Shown in pieces: positions 35,729-43,341 of a DNA stretch of 64,000 bases. The stretch is from Amphibacillus cookii (GTDB taxonomy: Bacteria > Bacillota > Bacilli > Bacillales > Amphibacillaceae), in NCBI RefSeq assembly GCF_016908375.1, contig NZ_JAFBDS010000007.1, positions 186,001 to 250,000 on the forward strand, in the 5' to 3' direction. Position numbers and translations under genes: made by a program. The notes beneath the pieces were generated by a model. That model was not told the DNA's origin. It saw nothing but the letters and a program-made list of their open reading frames with translations, and did no database searches. Within the stretch, counting starts at the first letter, position 1. Every line of letters starts with the position of its first letter.

Positions 35729-35750
35729 TTTTGTATGCAATCGATCGATT

Positions 35751-35812
35751 TTCTCACAGATAGCCGTCTGTAAAACGCCCACTGATTTTTCATAGAGTTG
35801 ACGGCAAGCGTG
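35751..35812 (+). repeat. Dispersed repeat, copy 11 (5' fragment)
   Basis: TTCTCACAGATAGCCGTCTG followed by TAAAACGCCCAC recalls the left end, and then similarity fades. Only hairpin 1's left arm survives. The remaining 300 bases up to the DDAH-family gene hold nothing else I can name apart from its promoter region. Confidence 0.65.
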
Positions 35813-36109
35813 TAAGGAAAGGTTAATTATTATTCTCTCATATAGCTGATGAATAGCTTTTTATACTCGTATGAATCTGGTCATTGTGGTAGAGAATCTA
35901 TTCTCAAGTTAGAAAATTTTCAAAAAACAAAATTGAATATATATTCAATTAAATGTAAATAGAACCGTTTAAATCGTATAATACAGCTAATTATGTGAAT
36001 AATCATGAGATATTCGTTTTTAGTCCTGTTTACCATCTGGTTTAAGTGGGGTGGATTTTGGAAAAACTCTGTTATACTGGATAAAAAGGTCAGAAGGGGA
36101 GAGCGCGAT

Positions 36110-36964
36110 ATGCTCGTTAAGCGAGAAATTACTTGTCACACAGAATATGCTCGATTAAAGCAAGTCATAGTAGCATCACCTCGTTATATGCGAATTGAAA
36201 AAGTAATTAATGAGACACAGAAACGTTATAAAGAGGAAAATATTAATATTGATTTAGCGTTGAAACAACACCACTATTTTGTTGAAGTTATGAAAAATCA
36301 TGGGGTTAAAGTTATTGAAATAACACCCGATCCAGCTTTGAATGAGCAGGTATTTACTAGAGATATTGGCTTTGCAATTGGAGATCTTCTGTTTATAGCG
36401 AAAATGAACAGTCACATACGGATTGAAGAAACAGGTCATTTAAAGACCTTTTTAGAACAAGAAGACCTTCCTTATCATGAGGTATTAATTAACTCGATTG
36501 AAGGTGGCGATGTCTTAATTGATGATAAGAAAATCTGGATCGGCATTAGTGACCGAACAACTGAAGCGGCCATTCAAGTATTAAGTAATCAATTACCTCA
36601 GTATCAAATTGAATCCATTACGTTAAAGGAAAATATTTTACACTTAGACTGTACGTTTAATATTATCGCACCTAATCTCGCTTTAGTGTACAAAGATGGG
36701 ATGGTTAAAGATGATTATTATAAACTTAAAGCAAATTACCAGTTGATCCATGTATCAGAAGAGGAACAATTTACATTAGGTACGAATGTCTTATCGATTG
36801 GCGATAAGAAAGTCATCAGTTTACCGGAGAACAAACAGGTTAACCAAGCATTAGTAGAGAGAGGCTATGAGGTGATCGAAGTTCCTTTCGATGAAATTAT
36901 TAAATCGGGCGGTTCATATCGATGTTGTACACTGCCAATTGTTCGCTCTGATGATGCGCAATGA
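36110..36964 (+). CDS. Dimethylarginine dimethylaminohydrolase/amidinotransferase-family enzyme
   Basis: This 284-residue pentein-fold enzyme belongs to the DDAH/arginine-deiminase superfamily. FTRDIGF, the EGGDVLI substrate carboxylates, GISDRT, LDCTFNII (catalytic His region written HLDCTF) and the C-terminal nucleophile cysteine in GGSYRCCTLP are all present. Members act on guanidino compounds such as methylarginines or arginine; the true substrate cannot be assigned. I start at the ATG at 36110 after AAGGGGAGAG; an upstream in-frame extension from 36005 reads as non-coding leader. TATACT at 36073-36078 is a likely -10 box. Confidence 0.85.
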   Translation: MLVKREITCHTEYARLKQVIVASPRYMRIEKVINETQKRYKEENINIDLALKQHHYFVEVMKNHGVKVIEITPDPALNEQVFTRDIGFAIGDLLFIAKMNSHIRIEETGHLKTFLEQEDLPYHEVLINSIEGGDVLIDDKKIWIGISDRTTEAAIQVLSNQLPQYQIESITLKENILHLDCTFNIIAPNLALVYKDGMVKDDYYKLKANYQLIHVSEEEQFTLGTNVLSIGDKKVISLPENKQVNQALVERGYEVIEVPFDEIIKSGGSYRCCTLPIVRSDDAQ

Positions 36965-37015
36965 TAGATTCAAGGAAACTTATTCGTGAAAAGAAAGTGG
37001 TAAGGTGTTGACCAG

Positions 37016-37060
37016 TAAACAAACGCATTCACTAAGCGTTAGCGAATGCGTTTGTTTATA
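37016..37060. terminator. Bidirectional terminator after the DDAH-family gene
   Basis: AAACAAACGCATTCACTAA and TTAGCGAATGCGTTTGTTT pair with a small interior mismatch. It separates convergent transcription units. Confidence 0.8.
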
Positions 37061-37096
37061 GTTATTTAAATTAAGGTCGGTAAAGGCATCCGGAAA

Positions 37097-37870
37097 TTAA
37101 TGGGTGCTTTTTCTAAACGTTGCAAAAGAAAAAAGAAGCAACAAACCATTTAAAAGCACTAAAATAATCGCGGTTGCCCAAAGGTCCTGAGATAAGCTTC
37201 CTTCGTTAAGCATCTGTCCAATATGTGCGCTAAGGTTATTAGGAAACCAAAGGAGACGATGGAAAAGAATGCTATTGAAAAGTGACATAATTACTAACGT
37301 TCCCACTGTTTTTGCTGCCACGAGACCAGGTTTATTAGAAAAGGTATTATAAAAAATAGTAAGTGAGATGACAAAACCAATCCATAAACTATAAAATATC
37401 ATCATATAAAACCAATCAGTAAAGGTTATCGTACCAAATAATAAGTTAATATAATACCAACTGAAAAGCATGGCGATGAAAAAAGCTGATAGAAAAAGGA
37501 TTAATTTGGCTAACCATTTGGCTGTTATATAAAGAGAATGATTAACGGGTTTTACTAGTATTAACTCAGCGACACCACTTTTTCTTTCACCCGCGATCGT
37601 TCCCATCGTTAACAAAATGATAATCAGTACACCAAACATACTCATTTGTGATAGGCTCATCATCATTGCTTCTGCTGCTGTAACATCAGGCATTTCAAAA
37701 ATCGTTCCTTCAGGTAGGCCGCCGACAGCGTCTAATAAAGTAGGCATATAATAAGTCGTTAATGGATCCATAATTGCTAGTAGGATAAAGACAATCGGTA
37801 CCCAAAACCAACTGAATTGACGCCAAGATTCAAGGCACTCTTTTTTAAATATCGTAACAAATACACTCAC
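37097..37870 (-). CDS. ABC-2 type permease, YxlG-like
   Basis: This 257-residue integral membrane protein has about six hydrophobic segments and the ABC-2 permease mark GTIAGERKSGVAELILVKPVN between segments 2 and 3. It overlaps the ATPase gene by 4 bases (ATGA-type coupling), so the two form one exporter. The order PLDc_N protein, ATPase, permease matches yxlE-yxlF-yxlG of the B. subtilis sigY operon. Confidence 0.83.
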   Translation of the reverse strand: MSVFVTIFKKECLESWRQFSWFWVPIVFILLAIMDPLTTYYMPTLLDAVGGLPEGTIFEMPDVTAAEAMMMSLSQMSMFGVLIIILLTMGTIAGERKSGVAELILVKPVNHSLYITAKWLAKLILFLSAFFIAMLFSWYYINLLFGTITFTDWFYMMIFYSLWIGFVISLTIFYNTFSNKPGLVAAKTVGTLVIMSLFNSILFHRLLWFPNNLSAHIGQMLNEGSLSQDLWATAIILVLLNGLLLLFSFATFRKSTH

Positions 37871-38772
37871 TTATCAATCACCTCCATAAACATATCTTCT
37901 AACGTCATTTTCCCGATTGAAAAATGGCTTAAAGGCCAATGCTGTTCAATCGCTAATTCTAATATCGCTTGCCTAGCTATTTCAGTATCTTCAACAAGAC
38001 AAGTTACACCTTCTTGATGGGGTGTTACTTCAAGAACGCTAGGTAATTTATCTAATTTTTGAATTTCTTCATGATCAAACGGTTTGAAATGAAGCTCTAT
38101 TTTTCTTGTTTGGTATTTTTCGCGCAAGTGACATAAAAGCCCCTGTTCAATAATTTTCCCTTTATGCATTAGGATGATTTCATCACTAATTGCTTCAGCA
38201 TCATTTAAAATATGGGTAGAAAAAAGAATCGTGATTTCATTTTTTAAATCGGCTAAAAGGCTTAATATTTCGCGTCTTCCAATCGGATCAAGCGAAGATA
38301 CAGGTTCATCAAGCATAATAAGTTTTGGCTTGTGGATTAAAGCTTGAGCAATTCCGAGACGCTGTTTCATCCCACCTGAATACTTTCCAATCCGTTTATT
38401 TTTTTGCTCGGCAATTCCAACACGTTCTAATAACTGATCTGCTCGTTTTGTTGCTTGTTCTTTTGATAAATGACCAAGTTTCCCGACATAAATAAGAAAT
38501 TCCCTTCCCGACATCCAGTTGTGAAAGACAGGATATTGTGGCAAATAACCAATAAACTCTCGTATATCTTTGCCTTGCGCGAGTTCATTGAATGAAATCG
38601 AGCCGGAGCTTGGTTTTAATAACCCTGACAACATACGTAAAGTTGTTGTTTTTCCAGCCCCATTAGCACCAAGCAGGGCAATACAATTTCCAGAGGTTAA
38701 GCTGAAACTGATCTGGTCAACAGCCTGGTGCTGGTCAAATATTTTCGTTAACTGTTTCACTTGTAATGGCAT
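37867..38772 (-). CDS. ABC transporter ATP-binding protein, YxlF-like
   Basis: This 301-residue ATPase has Walker A GANGAGKTT, the Q-loop YLPQYPVFHNWM, signature YSGGMKQRLGIAQAL, Walker B LIMLDEPVSSLD and the switch histidine in LFSTHIL. The last 80 residues form the regulatory tail seen in CcmA/YxlF-type exporters. It starts directly after the stop of the small PLDc_N gene and overlaps the permease gene, so all are co-translated. Confidence 0.88.
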   Translation of the reverse strand: MPLQVKQLTKIFDQHQAVDQISFSLTSGNCIALLGANGAGKTTTLRMLSGLLKPSSGSISFNELAQGKDIREFIGYLPQYPVFHNWMSGREFLIYVGKLGHLSKEQATKRADQLLERVGIAEQKNKRIGKYSGGMKQRLGIAQALIHKPKLIMLDEPVSSLDPIGRREILSLLADLKNEITILFSTHILNDAEAISDEIILMHKGKIIEQGLLCHLREKYQTRKIELHFKPFDHEEIQKLDKLPSVLEVTPHQEGVTCLVEDTEIARQAILELAIEQHWPLSHFSIGKMTLEDMFMEVIDK

Positions 38773-38970
38773 CTAGCGATCTCTCCTTCCGATAATAAAA
38801 AATAAGATAGGGCCAATTGTGTTAGCAAATAGAATAATTAATAACCAAACCCACTTTTCACCTTTCGTTTCTTCAGTTCGATACCAAGCAATTAATGCGG
38901 CAATCGTTAAAATGAATTGTAAAAGGATGAGTGGCCATAATAGTTTAATCAGCTCTAAAGCTTGCTCCAT
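38773..38970 (-). CDS. Small PLDc_N-domain membrane protein, YxlE-like
   Basis: This 65-residue protein has two hydrophobic segments and the family ending LIILFANTIGPILFFIIGRRDR. The domain is named after the N terminus of cardiolipin-synthase-type enzymes but stands alone here, as in B. subtilis YxlE, where it acts with the anti-sigma protein of SigY. No SigY-like gene is present here. Its TAG abuts the ATG of the ATPase gene. Confidence 0.82.
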   Translation of the reverse strand: MEQALELIKLLWPLILLQFILTIAALIAWYRTEETKGEKWVWLLIILFANTIGPILFFIIGRRDR

Positions 38971-38988
38971 GTCCTCACCTCCTAAAGA

Positions 38989-39630
38989 TTAGTGCTGACT
39001 TTTCTTGTGAATTATATAAGAATAAGCAATCGGTGTAATAAAAATGATGGCAAGCACAATCACAGACAGTGGTATAATGATTGACTCTTCAAGAAAAGGT
39101 ATGATAATAAAAATAACACCAGCTATAATAAAAATTTTTGCTGTCAAACGATGTGTTTTGCGCCAAACTGTTTCATTATCTAAAGTCCATGGTGTCCGAA
39201 TACCAAAAAACCAATTCGTCTTGAGCGTTTGCATATAGTTACCAAAAACGATAAAAAACAACCCAACTAAAATAGGGATTAATAAATGGATATTAAAGTC
39301 ATAACCTGCTCCAGTTAATACAACGAAGACGTTGATTATGAAGAAAAGAACGACTATACTATACATTGTTACATAATAACCTTTCGAAAATTGTCGATAA
39401 TTTTTCTTTTTAGGATCAATTTTTGGAATAAAGTACAAGATAAAATACATTAAGGCCATGTTGCCTATATTAAATAAAAAAGCAATTATTTTGGGTGCAG
39501 TCCAATTAACAGACCCATCTGCCCCCCATTGCATTGGCATATCTTCAGGCAACTGTTGATAAAATACAAGCCAAAAGAGAACAGCGAGCCCAATTAATAA
39601 TAAAGGAAATCGATGTTTATTCATTTTCAC
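38989..39630 (-). CDS. sdpI: SdpI-family immunity/signal-transduction membrane protein
   Basis: This 213-residue protein has six hydrophobic segments. The N-terminal part matches DUF1648 (LPEDMPMQWGADGSVNWTAPK) and the C-terminal part is the SdpI domain (NYMQTLKTNWFFGIRTPWTLDNETVWRKTHR). In B. subtilis SdpI protects against the SdpC toxin and, when bound to it, sequesters the repressor SdpR at the membrane. Its start overlaps the end of the ArsR-type gene by 14 bases, as in sdpRI. No sdpABC toxin genes are in the window. Confidence 0.88.
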   Translation of the reverse strand: MKMNKHRFPLLLIGLAVLFWLVFYQQLPEDMPMQWGADGSVNWTAPKIIAFLFNIGNMALMYFILYFIPKIDPKKKNYRQFSKGYYVTMYSIVVLFFIINVFVVLTGAGYDFNIHLLIPILVGLFFIVFGNYMQTLKTNWFFGIRTPWTLDNETVWRKTHRLTAKIFIIAGVIFIIIPFLEESIIIPLSVIVLAIIFITPIAYSYIIHKKSQH

Positions 39631-39892
39631 TTTCTCCTTTCTTTATAAAATCCATAGCCCAACCTACTAATTCTTGAAACACCGTCGTATTTAAGGTGTA
39701 ATATACAAACTGTCCTTTTTTGTTATCAAAAACGAGTTGGGCTTGTCGAAGAATCTTCAGATGCTGAGAAATACTTGGCTTCGACATATTAAAATGTTCT
39801 GAAATTTCACCAGCTGTAAGGTCGCGATCTTTTAATAAATCTAAGATTTGTCTTCGAGTAGGGTCTGATAAAGCCTTAAATGCTTCTTTCAT
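39617..39892 (-). CDS. sdpR: ArsR-family autorepressor, SdpR-like
   Basis: This 91-residue winged-helix protein runs FKALSDPTRRQILDLLKDR, with the recognition helix GEISEHFNMSKPSISQHLKIL and the wing DNKKGQFVYYTLN. It has no metal-binding cysteines, which fits SdpR rather than a metal sensor. It is first in a five-gene operon with SdpI and the YxlEFG-like exporter. A perfect palindrome at its promoter is the probable operator. Confidence 0.88.
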   Translation of the reverse strand: MKEAFKALSDPTRRQILDLLKDRDLTAGEISEHFNMSKPSISQHLKILRQAQLVFDNKKGQFVYYTLNTTVFQELVGWAMDFIKKGESENE

Positions 39893-39919
39893 AGCATTTC
39901 CCCCTTCATTAATTAAGTG

Positions 39920-39937
39920 TTTAAGTATTTACTTAAA
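39920..39937. promoter_or_regulatory. Candidate operator of the SdpR-like repressor
   Basis: TTTAAGTA and TACTTAAA form a perfect inverted repeat spaced by TT, 28 bases upstream of the repressor start, typical for ArsR-family autoregulation. Confidence 0.6.
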
Positions 39938-39983
39938 TAATAAAATAAAAATTTCATATTGTCAATTAAGTTTTTGAAAACTT

Positions 39984-40268
39984 GTTTTATCACAGATAAC
40001 CGTTCGTAAAACGCCGCCTCAAACTAGAGATTAGAGCAAATTGATTGAGGCAGGGGCAAACGAACGATAATGTCTTGATTCACTCAACCACCAATCAGTG
40101 GGTGGGTAAGATCGTAGGCTACAACCGCCACATCTTTAAGAAGGATTACAGACTAAGGCCGTCATGTCCTTAAAAAGGATTACAGACTAAGACCGCCACG
40201 TCCTGTGGCAACGTCTGCATAACCTACATCCTGTAGCCATTCGCCGACTGATTGAAGGTTCGTTTTAT
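39984..40268 (+). repeat. Dispersed two-hairpin repeat, copy 12 (long variant)
   Basis: It opens TTTTATCACAGATAACCG and ends TTGAAGGTTCGTTTTATGG. Hairpin 1 has GCCTCAA with TTGAGGC, where most copies have ACCTCAA with TTGAGGT. The hairpin 2 loop carries about 140 extra bases, including two GGATTACAGACTAAG units, GCCACGTCCTGTGGC (40195-40209) and CTACATCCTGTAG (40224-40236). Confidence 0.92.
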
Positions 40269-40304
40269 GGGTAAGCACCATAAAGAACTTTTCTGTATGT
40301 AGAT

Positions 40305-40352
40305 GCTAAAAAAAGAACTGATCAGGTATATTGGTGCGTACCTGATCAGCTG
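40305..40352 (-). terminator. Terminator of the ABC-F gene
   Basis: On the minus strand CTGATCAGGTA and TACCTGATCAG pair around a 10-base loop, followed by TTCTTTTTTT. Confidence 0.85.
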
Positions 40353-40355
40353 CTA

Positions 40356-41921
40356 TTACTTGTTTAATCGCTGTTGTTTTTGTTTTAACAAAGCCTGAAA
40401 TTCTTGTTCAAGCTCATCGCTCGGATTTAAACTGAGTTTACTCAATACTTCAGAAAGGCGGGTTTCTATTATCATTAAATCATTTGCTTGTTGATCATGC
40501 TGATGATCGTGTGCCTTAAATTGTCGATATGTCCCGGGAAATAATTTTAACGTTTGATTCTCGATCACGATTAATTTTGTTGCTAATCTTTCGATAAACC
40601 ATTGATCGTGTGAGACGAACAGTAAAGTGCCAGGAAAATCTGCTAGTAGTGTTTCGAGTGCTTCGACCGTTTCTAAGTCTAAAAAGTTAGTTGGTTCATC
40701 TAAAATTAATGTGTTGATATCACTTACCATTAATTGCGCTAACACCACTTTTACACGTTCGCCCCCACTTAACACACTTACGGGCTTATTCACATCGTCT
40801 TCAAAAAAATGCAAACGGGCTAATAAAGTGCGAATTAACGTTTCTGATTGAATCGCTCCTTTACTAACATTCGTTAAAATAGATGCGTGCAGATCAAGTG
40901 TGTTTAATTTTTGATGAAAATAACCGATTTTTATTGCCGATGAGTTTTCTACACCATGAACTTGATTGATAATCATATGAATTAACGTGGTTTTTCCGGC
41001 GCCATTTGCGCCGATTATCGCCACATGATCGCCACCTTTAATTTGAAAACTGGCAGGTTGCCACAACATTTTATTTTCGATTTGACCCGCCAAATTGGTT
41101 ACTCGAATGATCGGCCGTTGATGTATTCCTTTGGCATCAGGTAAATCCATTTTGATTGCTCGTGTTTGGTAAGGTTTATCGACTTTTTCGAGTTGGGACA
41201 GCCGTGTTTCTAATGCCTTCTTTGTTTGTTGTAATTTTTTTTGTTTTTTAGCAAAGTAGGGCTTGGCACCAGTTATTTTTGCTTCTGAATGGCTTAGTTG
41301 TTTCGGTTTTTTTGTTGCTCGTTCTGCTTTTTGTTGTTTTAGCATTTGTGCCCGCTCTAATTGTTTTTTCTTTTCTAAATACTGTTGGTAGGCAGCTTCT
41401 TGCTCTGCTACTTCTTGCTCTTTTCGTTTGCGATAATTGCTGTAATTACCGACGTAGACACTTAACTTTTGTTGATTAATTTCCCAAATTTCATCACATA
41501 GTGCATCTAATAAAGCGCGATCGTGAGCAACAAGAATAAGAGCTCCATGCCACCGCTTCAATTGTTTCATTAATTTTTCAATATGTTGATGATCGAGGTT
41601 CGTTGATGGTTCATCAGCTAATAAAACGTCTGTTTTTTGTGCTAGCGCATTGTCAATATAGCGCTGAGTCACTTCACCACCACTTTCTGTTGTCTCGGTT
41701 GTTTTTAGCTGTGGTAAAAGTTGAACAGAGCCAAATCGCTTAATTTCTCCGTGACCTAGCTCCATCTGTCCCGCGATTAACGCTAACAATGTGGATTTCC
41801 CAGAACCATTTCTGCCAACCAACCCGATCCGAGCATGTTTTTTAATTTGAAGATGGTCGATTTCGAACAAGGGTTTTCCATCCGTTTCTTGTTTAATATT
41901 TACTAATTCAATAACAGCCAT
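40356..41921 (-). CDS. ABC-F ribosomal-protection-type ATPase, VmlR/Vga-like
   Basis: This 521-residue cytosolic protein has two ABC domains and no membrane part. Domain 1 has GRNGSGKSTL and LLADEPSTNLD; a basic, coiled interdomain linker follows (roughly 195-300, rich in KKQ); domain 2 has GANGAGKTTL, LSGGERVKV and LILDEPTNFLD. Proteins of this shape bind the ribosomal E site and dislodge lincosamide, streptogramin A or pleuromutilin antibiotics. I start at the ATG at 41921, 6 bases after GGAGTG. The open frame continues 55 codons upstream but covers an attenuator. The inducing drug cannot be predicted. Confidence 0.87.
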   Translation of the reverse strand: MAVIELVNIKQETDGKPLFEIDHLQIKKHARIGLVGRNGSGKSTLLALIAGQMELGHGEIKRFGSVQLLPQLKTTETTESGGEVTQRYIDNALAQKTDVLLADEPSTNLDHQHIEKLMKQLKRWHGALILVAHDRALLDALCDEIWEINQQKLSVYVGNYSNYRKRKEQEVAEQEAAYQQYLEKKKQLERAQMLKQQKAERATKKPKQLSHSEAKITGAKPYFAKKQKKLQQTKKALETRLSQLEKVDKPYQTRAIKMDLPDAKGIHQRPIIRVTNLAGQIENKMLWQPASFQIKGGDHVAIIGANGAGKTTLIHMIINQVHGVENSSAIKIGYFHQKLNTLDLHASILTNVSKGAIQSETLIRTLLARLHFFEDDVNKPVSVLSGGERVKVVLAQLMVSDINTLILDEPTNFLDLETVEALETLLADFPGTLLFVSHDQWFIERLATKLIVIENQTLKLFPGTYRQFKAHDHQHDQQANDLMIIETRLSEVLSKLSLNPSDELEQEFQALLKQKQQRLNK

Positions 41922-41951
41922 GTTTATCACTCCGCTCCTGTTTGGAAGCAT

Positions 41952-42173
41952 AAAAAAGCCTCCTATTTTGCAAAGAGAATAGGAGACATAGCTATACACG
42001 TATTGAGAGGTTAACGAACGCTCAATACTATTGTGTAAATGTTCTGCCGATATCATCCTATTCTCTAAATTTAAATTAAGCCACAAGAAAAAAGCTTACA
42101 AAGACGCTTCGTTTTCTTTTCTTAATTTAAAATCATATGAGTTGATAGGATTAGTACTTCATCGGCCTAACAT
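41952..42173 (-). promoter_or_regulatory. Leader with transcription attenuator for the ABC-F gene
   Basis: The minus-strand leader can fold two exclusive ways. A terminator forms from CTCCTATT (41985-41978) and AATAGGAG (41967-41960) followed by GGCTTTTTT. An upstream GAGAATAGGA (42065-42056) is complementary to TCCTATTCTC (41984-41975), which would block it, and ATCCTATC (42151-42144) can pair with that upstream segment. Very short reading frames sit at the first segment, one Met-Lys-Tyr-stop at 42162-42151 and one Met-Leu-Gly-Arg-stop at 42173-42159, after AGAGGTGA. The layout fits ribosome-stalling antitermination. Confidence 0.75.
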
Positions 42174-42203
42174 TCACCTCTTCCGTTATATGTTAATTCA
42201 AGT

Positions 42204-42233
42204 TTAACGAAGCGATGGCATATTTGTCAATAA
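42204..42233 (-). promoter_or_regulatory. Sigma-A promoter of the ABC-F leader
   Basis: On the minus strand TTGACA is followed after 18 bases by TAAACT, about 40 bases upstream of the short leader reading frames. Confidence 0.6.
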
Positions 42234-42249
42234 AATTAGTGATTTATAG

Positions 42250-42278
42250 TTGAGAAATAGAGGAGGTTTCGCTATAAT
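42250..42278 (+). promoter_or_regulatory. Promoter of the tRNA-Ala gene
   Basis: TTGAGA (42250-42255) and TATAAT (42273-42278) are spaced by 17 bases; the tRNA starts 20 bases later. Confidence 0.7.
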
Positions 42279-42298
42279 AATTTAGGACATGTATTTCT

Positions 42299-42371
42299 GG
42301 GGCATTAGCTCAGCTGGGAGAGCGCTACACTGGCAGTGTAGAGGTCAGCGGTTCGAACCCGCTATGCTCCA
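42299..42371 (+). tRNA. tRNA-Ala (anticodon GGC)
   Basis: All four arms fold. Acceptor GGGGCAT pairs with ATGCTCC (one G-T pair), the D arm is GCTC/GAGC, the anticodon stem CTACA/TGTAG encloses CTGGCAG with anticodon GGC reading GCC, and the T arm has GGTTCGAACC. Discriminator A follows and CCA is not encoded. It is a single isolated tRNA with its own promoter and terminator. Confidence 0.96.
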
Positions 42372-42375
42372 CTAC

Positions 42376-42411
42376 AGCACCAAGGGTTTTACGCCTTTGG
42401 TGTTTTTTGCA
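42376..42411 (+). terminator. Terminator of tRNA-Ala
   Basis: CACCAAGGG/CCTTTGGTG-type stem around TTTTACG, followed by TTTTTTGC, directly after the tRNA. Confidence 0.85.
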
Positions 42412-42484
42412 TATAAGAGATAAAATGGATATAATTATCTAAAGCAATTGAAATGCGGCTATGTCCTAGGCTAAAATAGCTCCG

Positions 42485-42571
42485 TTAATTTTGGGCTTGT
42501 AATTTATCCTCTATTAGTTGTCTCTTATTCTTATCCGTCGGTGCACCAGGCGTGCTTTTCCTCTGGCTCAT
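42485..42571 (-). CDS. Possible 28-residue basic small protein
   Basis: The minus strand encodes MSQRKSTPGAPTDKNKRQLI and ends KLQAQN. AGGTGAA lies directly before the ATG, and codon use is like real genes. It lies in the otherwise empty 348-base gap between tRNA-Ala and the PadR gene. It is highly charged and soluble. I know no family for it. Spurious ORFs of this size are common, so this is only a candidate. Confidence 0.4.
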   Translation of the reverse strand: MSQRKSTPGAPTDKNKRQLIEDKLQAQN

Positions 42572-42648
42572 TTCACCTAAACGGACATGCTTAATGATTC
42601 TAATATAAGATCTAAGTTTTTGTATTTGAATATCGTATTAAAAATAAC

Positions 42649-42695
42649 TTGACATGTAAAAAATAAAATATTATATTATGATTATTCAATGTTGA
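42649..42695 (+). promoter_or_regulatory. Promoter and candidate PadR operator
   Basis: TTGACA (42649-42654) and TATATT (42672-42677), 17-base spacer. TTCAATGTTGA at 42685-42695 recurs in inverted form as TCAACATTGAA at 43303-43313 ahead of the ABC genes, so both may be bound by the PadR protein. Confidence 0.55.
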
Positions 42696-42719
42696 CTATT
42701 CGGAAAGAGGAGGGATGTG

Positions 42720-43259
42720 ATGACGCGATTATTAGTGCTGGCCATGTTAGAATTGCAACCGATGTCTGGGTATGATATTAAACAAATGTTGAAGTTAAAT
42801 GATGCAGAGCGGTGGGCAGGTGTACTAATCGGTTCAATTTATAATGCATTAAAAAAATTAGAAAAAGAAGACTATATTAAAGTCAAACAGATTGAACAAA
42901 CGGGTCATAGGCAAAAAGCGATTTACCACATTACAGAAAAAGGAAGAGAACATAGTAAAGCATTAATTTATAAGGCTTTACAAGACTCATCTATGACTTA
43001 CCCTACTACACTTTATGCAGGTCTTTCTTTTGCGCATAAGATTCAAGCAAAGGATGTAAAAACCGCTCTAATAGAACAAAAACAGGCACTGAAGTTTGAG
43101 TATGATTCATTGAAAGCTGGCTTAGAAACAAAAAAAGCCGCTATGCAAAATGCGATTCCTCCGATGACGCAACTCATTTTTGATCATATGTTCGCTGTTA
43201 TCACCCTTCAGCAAGATTTTGTAGAAAAAGCATTGGCACTTATTGAAAAGGATCAGTGA
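42720..43259 (+). CDS. PadR-family transcriptional regulator
   Basis: This 179-residue repressor has the PadR winged helix: ELQPMSGYDIKQML, SIYNALKKLEKEDYI and the wing QTGHRQKAIYHITEKGRE, followed by a helical C-terminal domain for dimerisation. Members usually repress an adjacent transporter and release on drug binding. An ABC exporter follows after 80 bases, with a shared candidate operator. The ATG at 42720 is preferred to the GTG three bases before; GGAGG is well placed. Confidence 0.88.
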   Translation: MTRLLVLAMLELQPMSGYDIKQMLKLNDAERWAGVLIGSIYNALKKLEKEDYIKVKQIEQTGHRQKAIYHITEKGREHSKALIYKALQDSSMTYPTTLYAGLSFAHKIQAKDVKTALIEQKQALKFEYDSLKAGLETKKAAMQNAIPPMTQLIFDHMFAVITLQQDFVEKALALIEKDQ

Positions 43260-43341
43260 CATATCGTCTTTTAATTAAGACGATTTCATTTTCCTCTAAT
43301 GTTCAACATTGAATATTCATTATTAAATAGGAGGTAGTAAA

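Noticed and set aside
41922-42086. N-terminal extension of the ABC-F protein by 55 residues
   Set aside because: It runs through the attenuator hairpins, and the first ABC motif follows the internal ATG at 41921, which has its own ribosome site.
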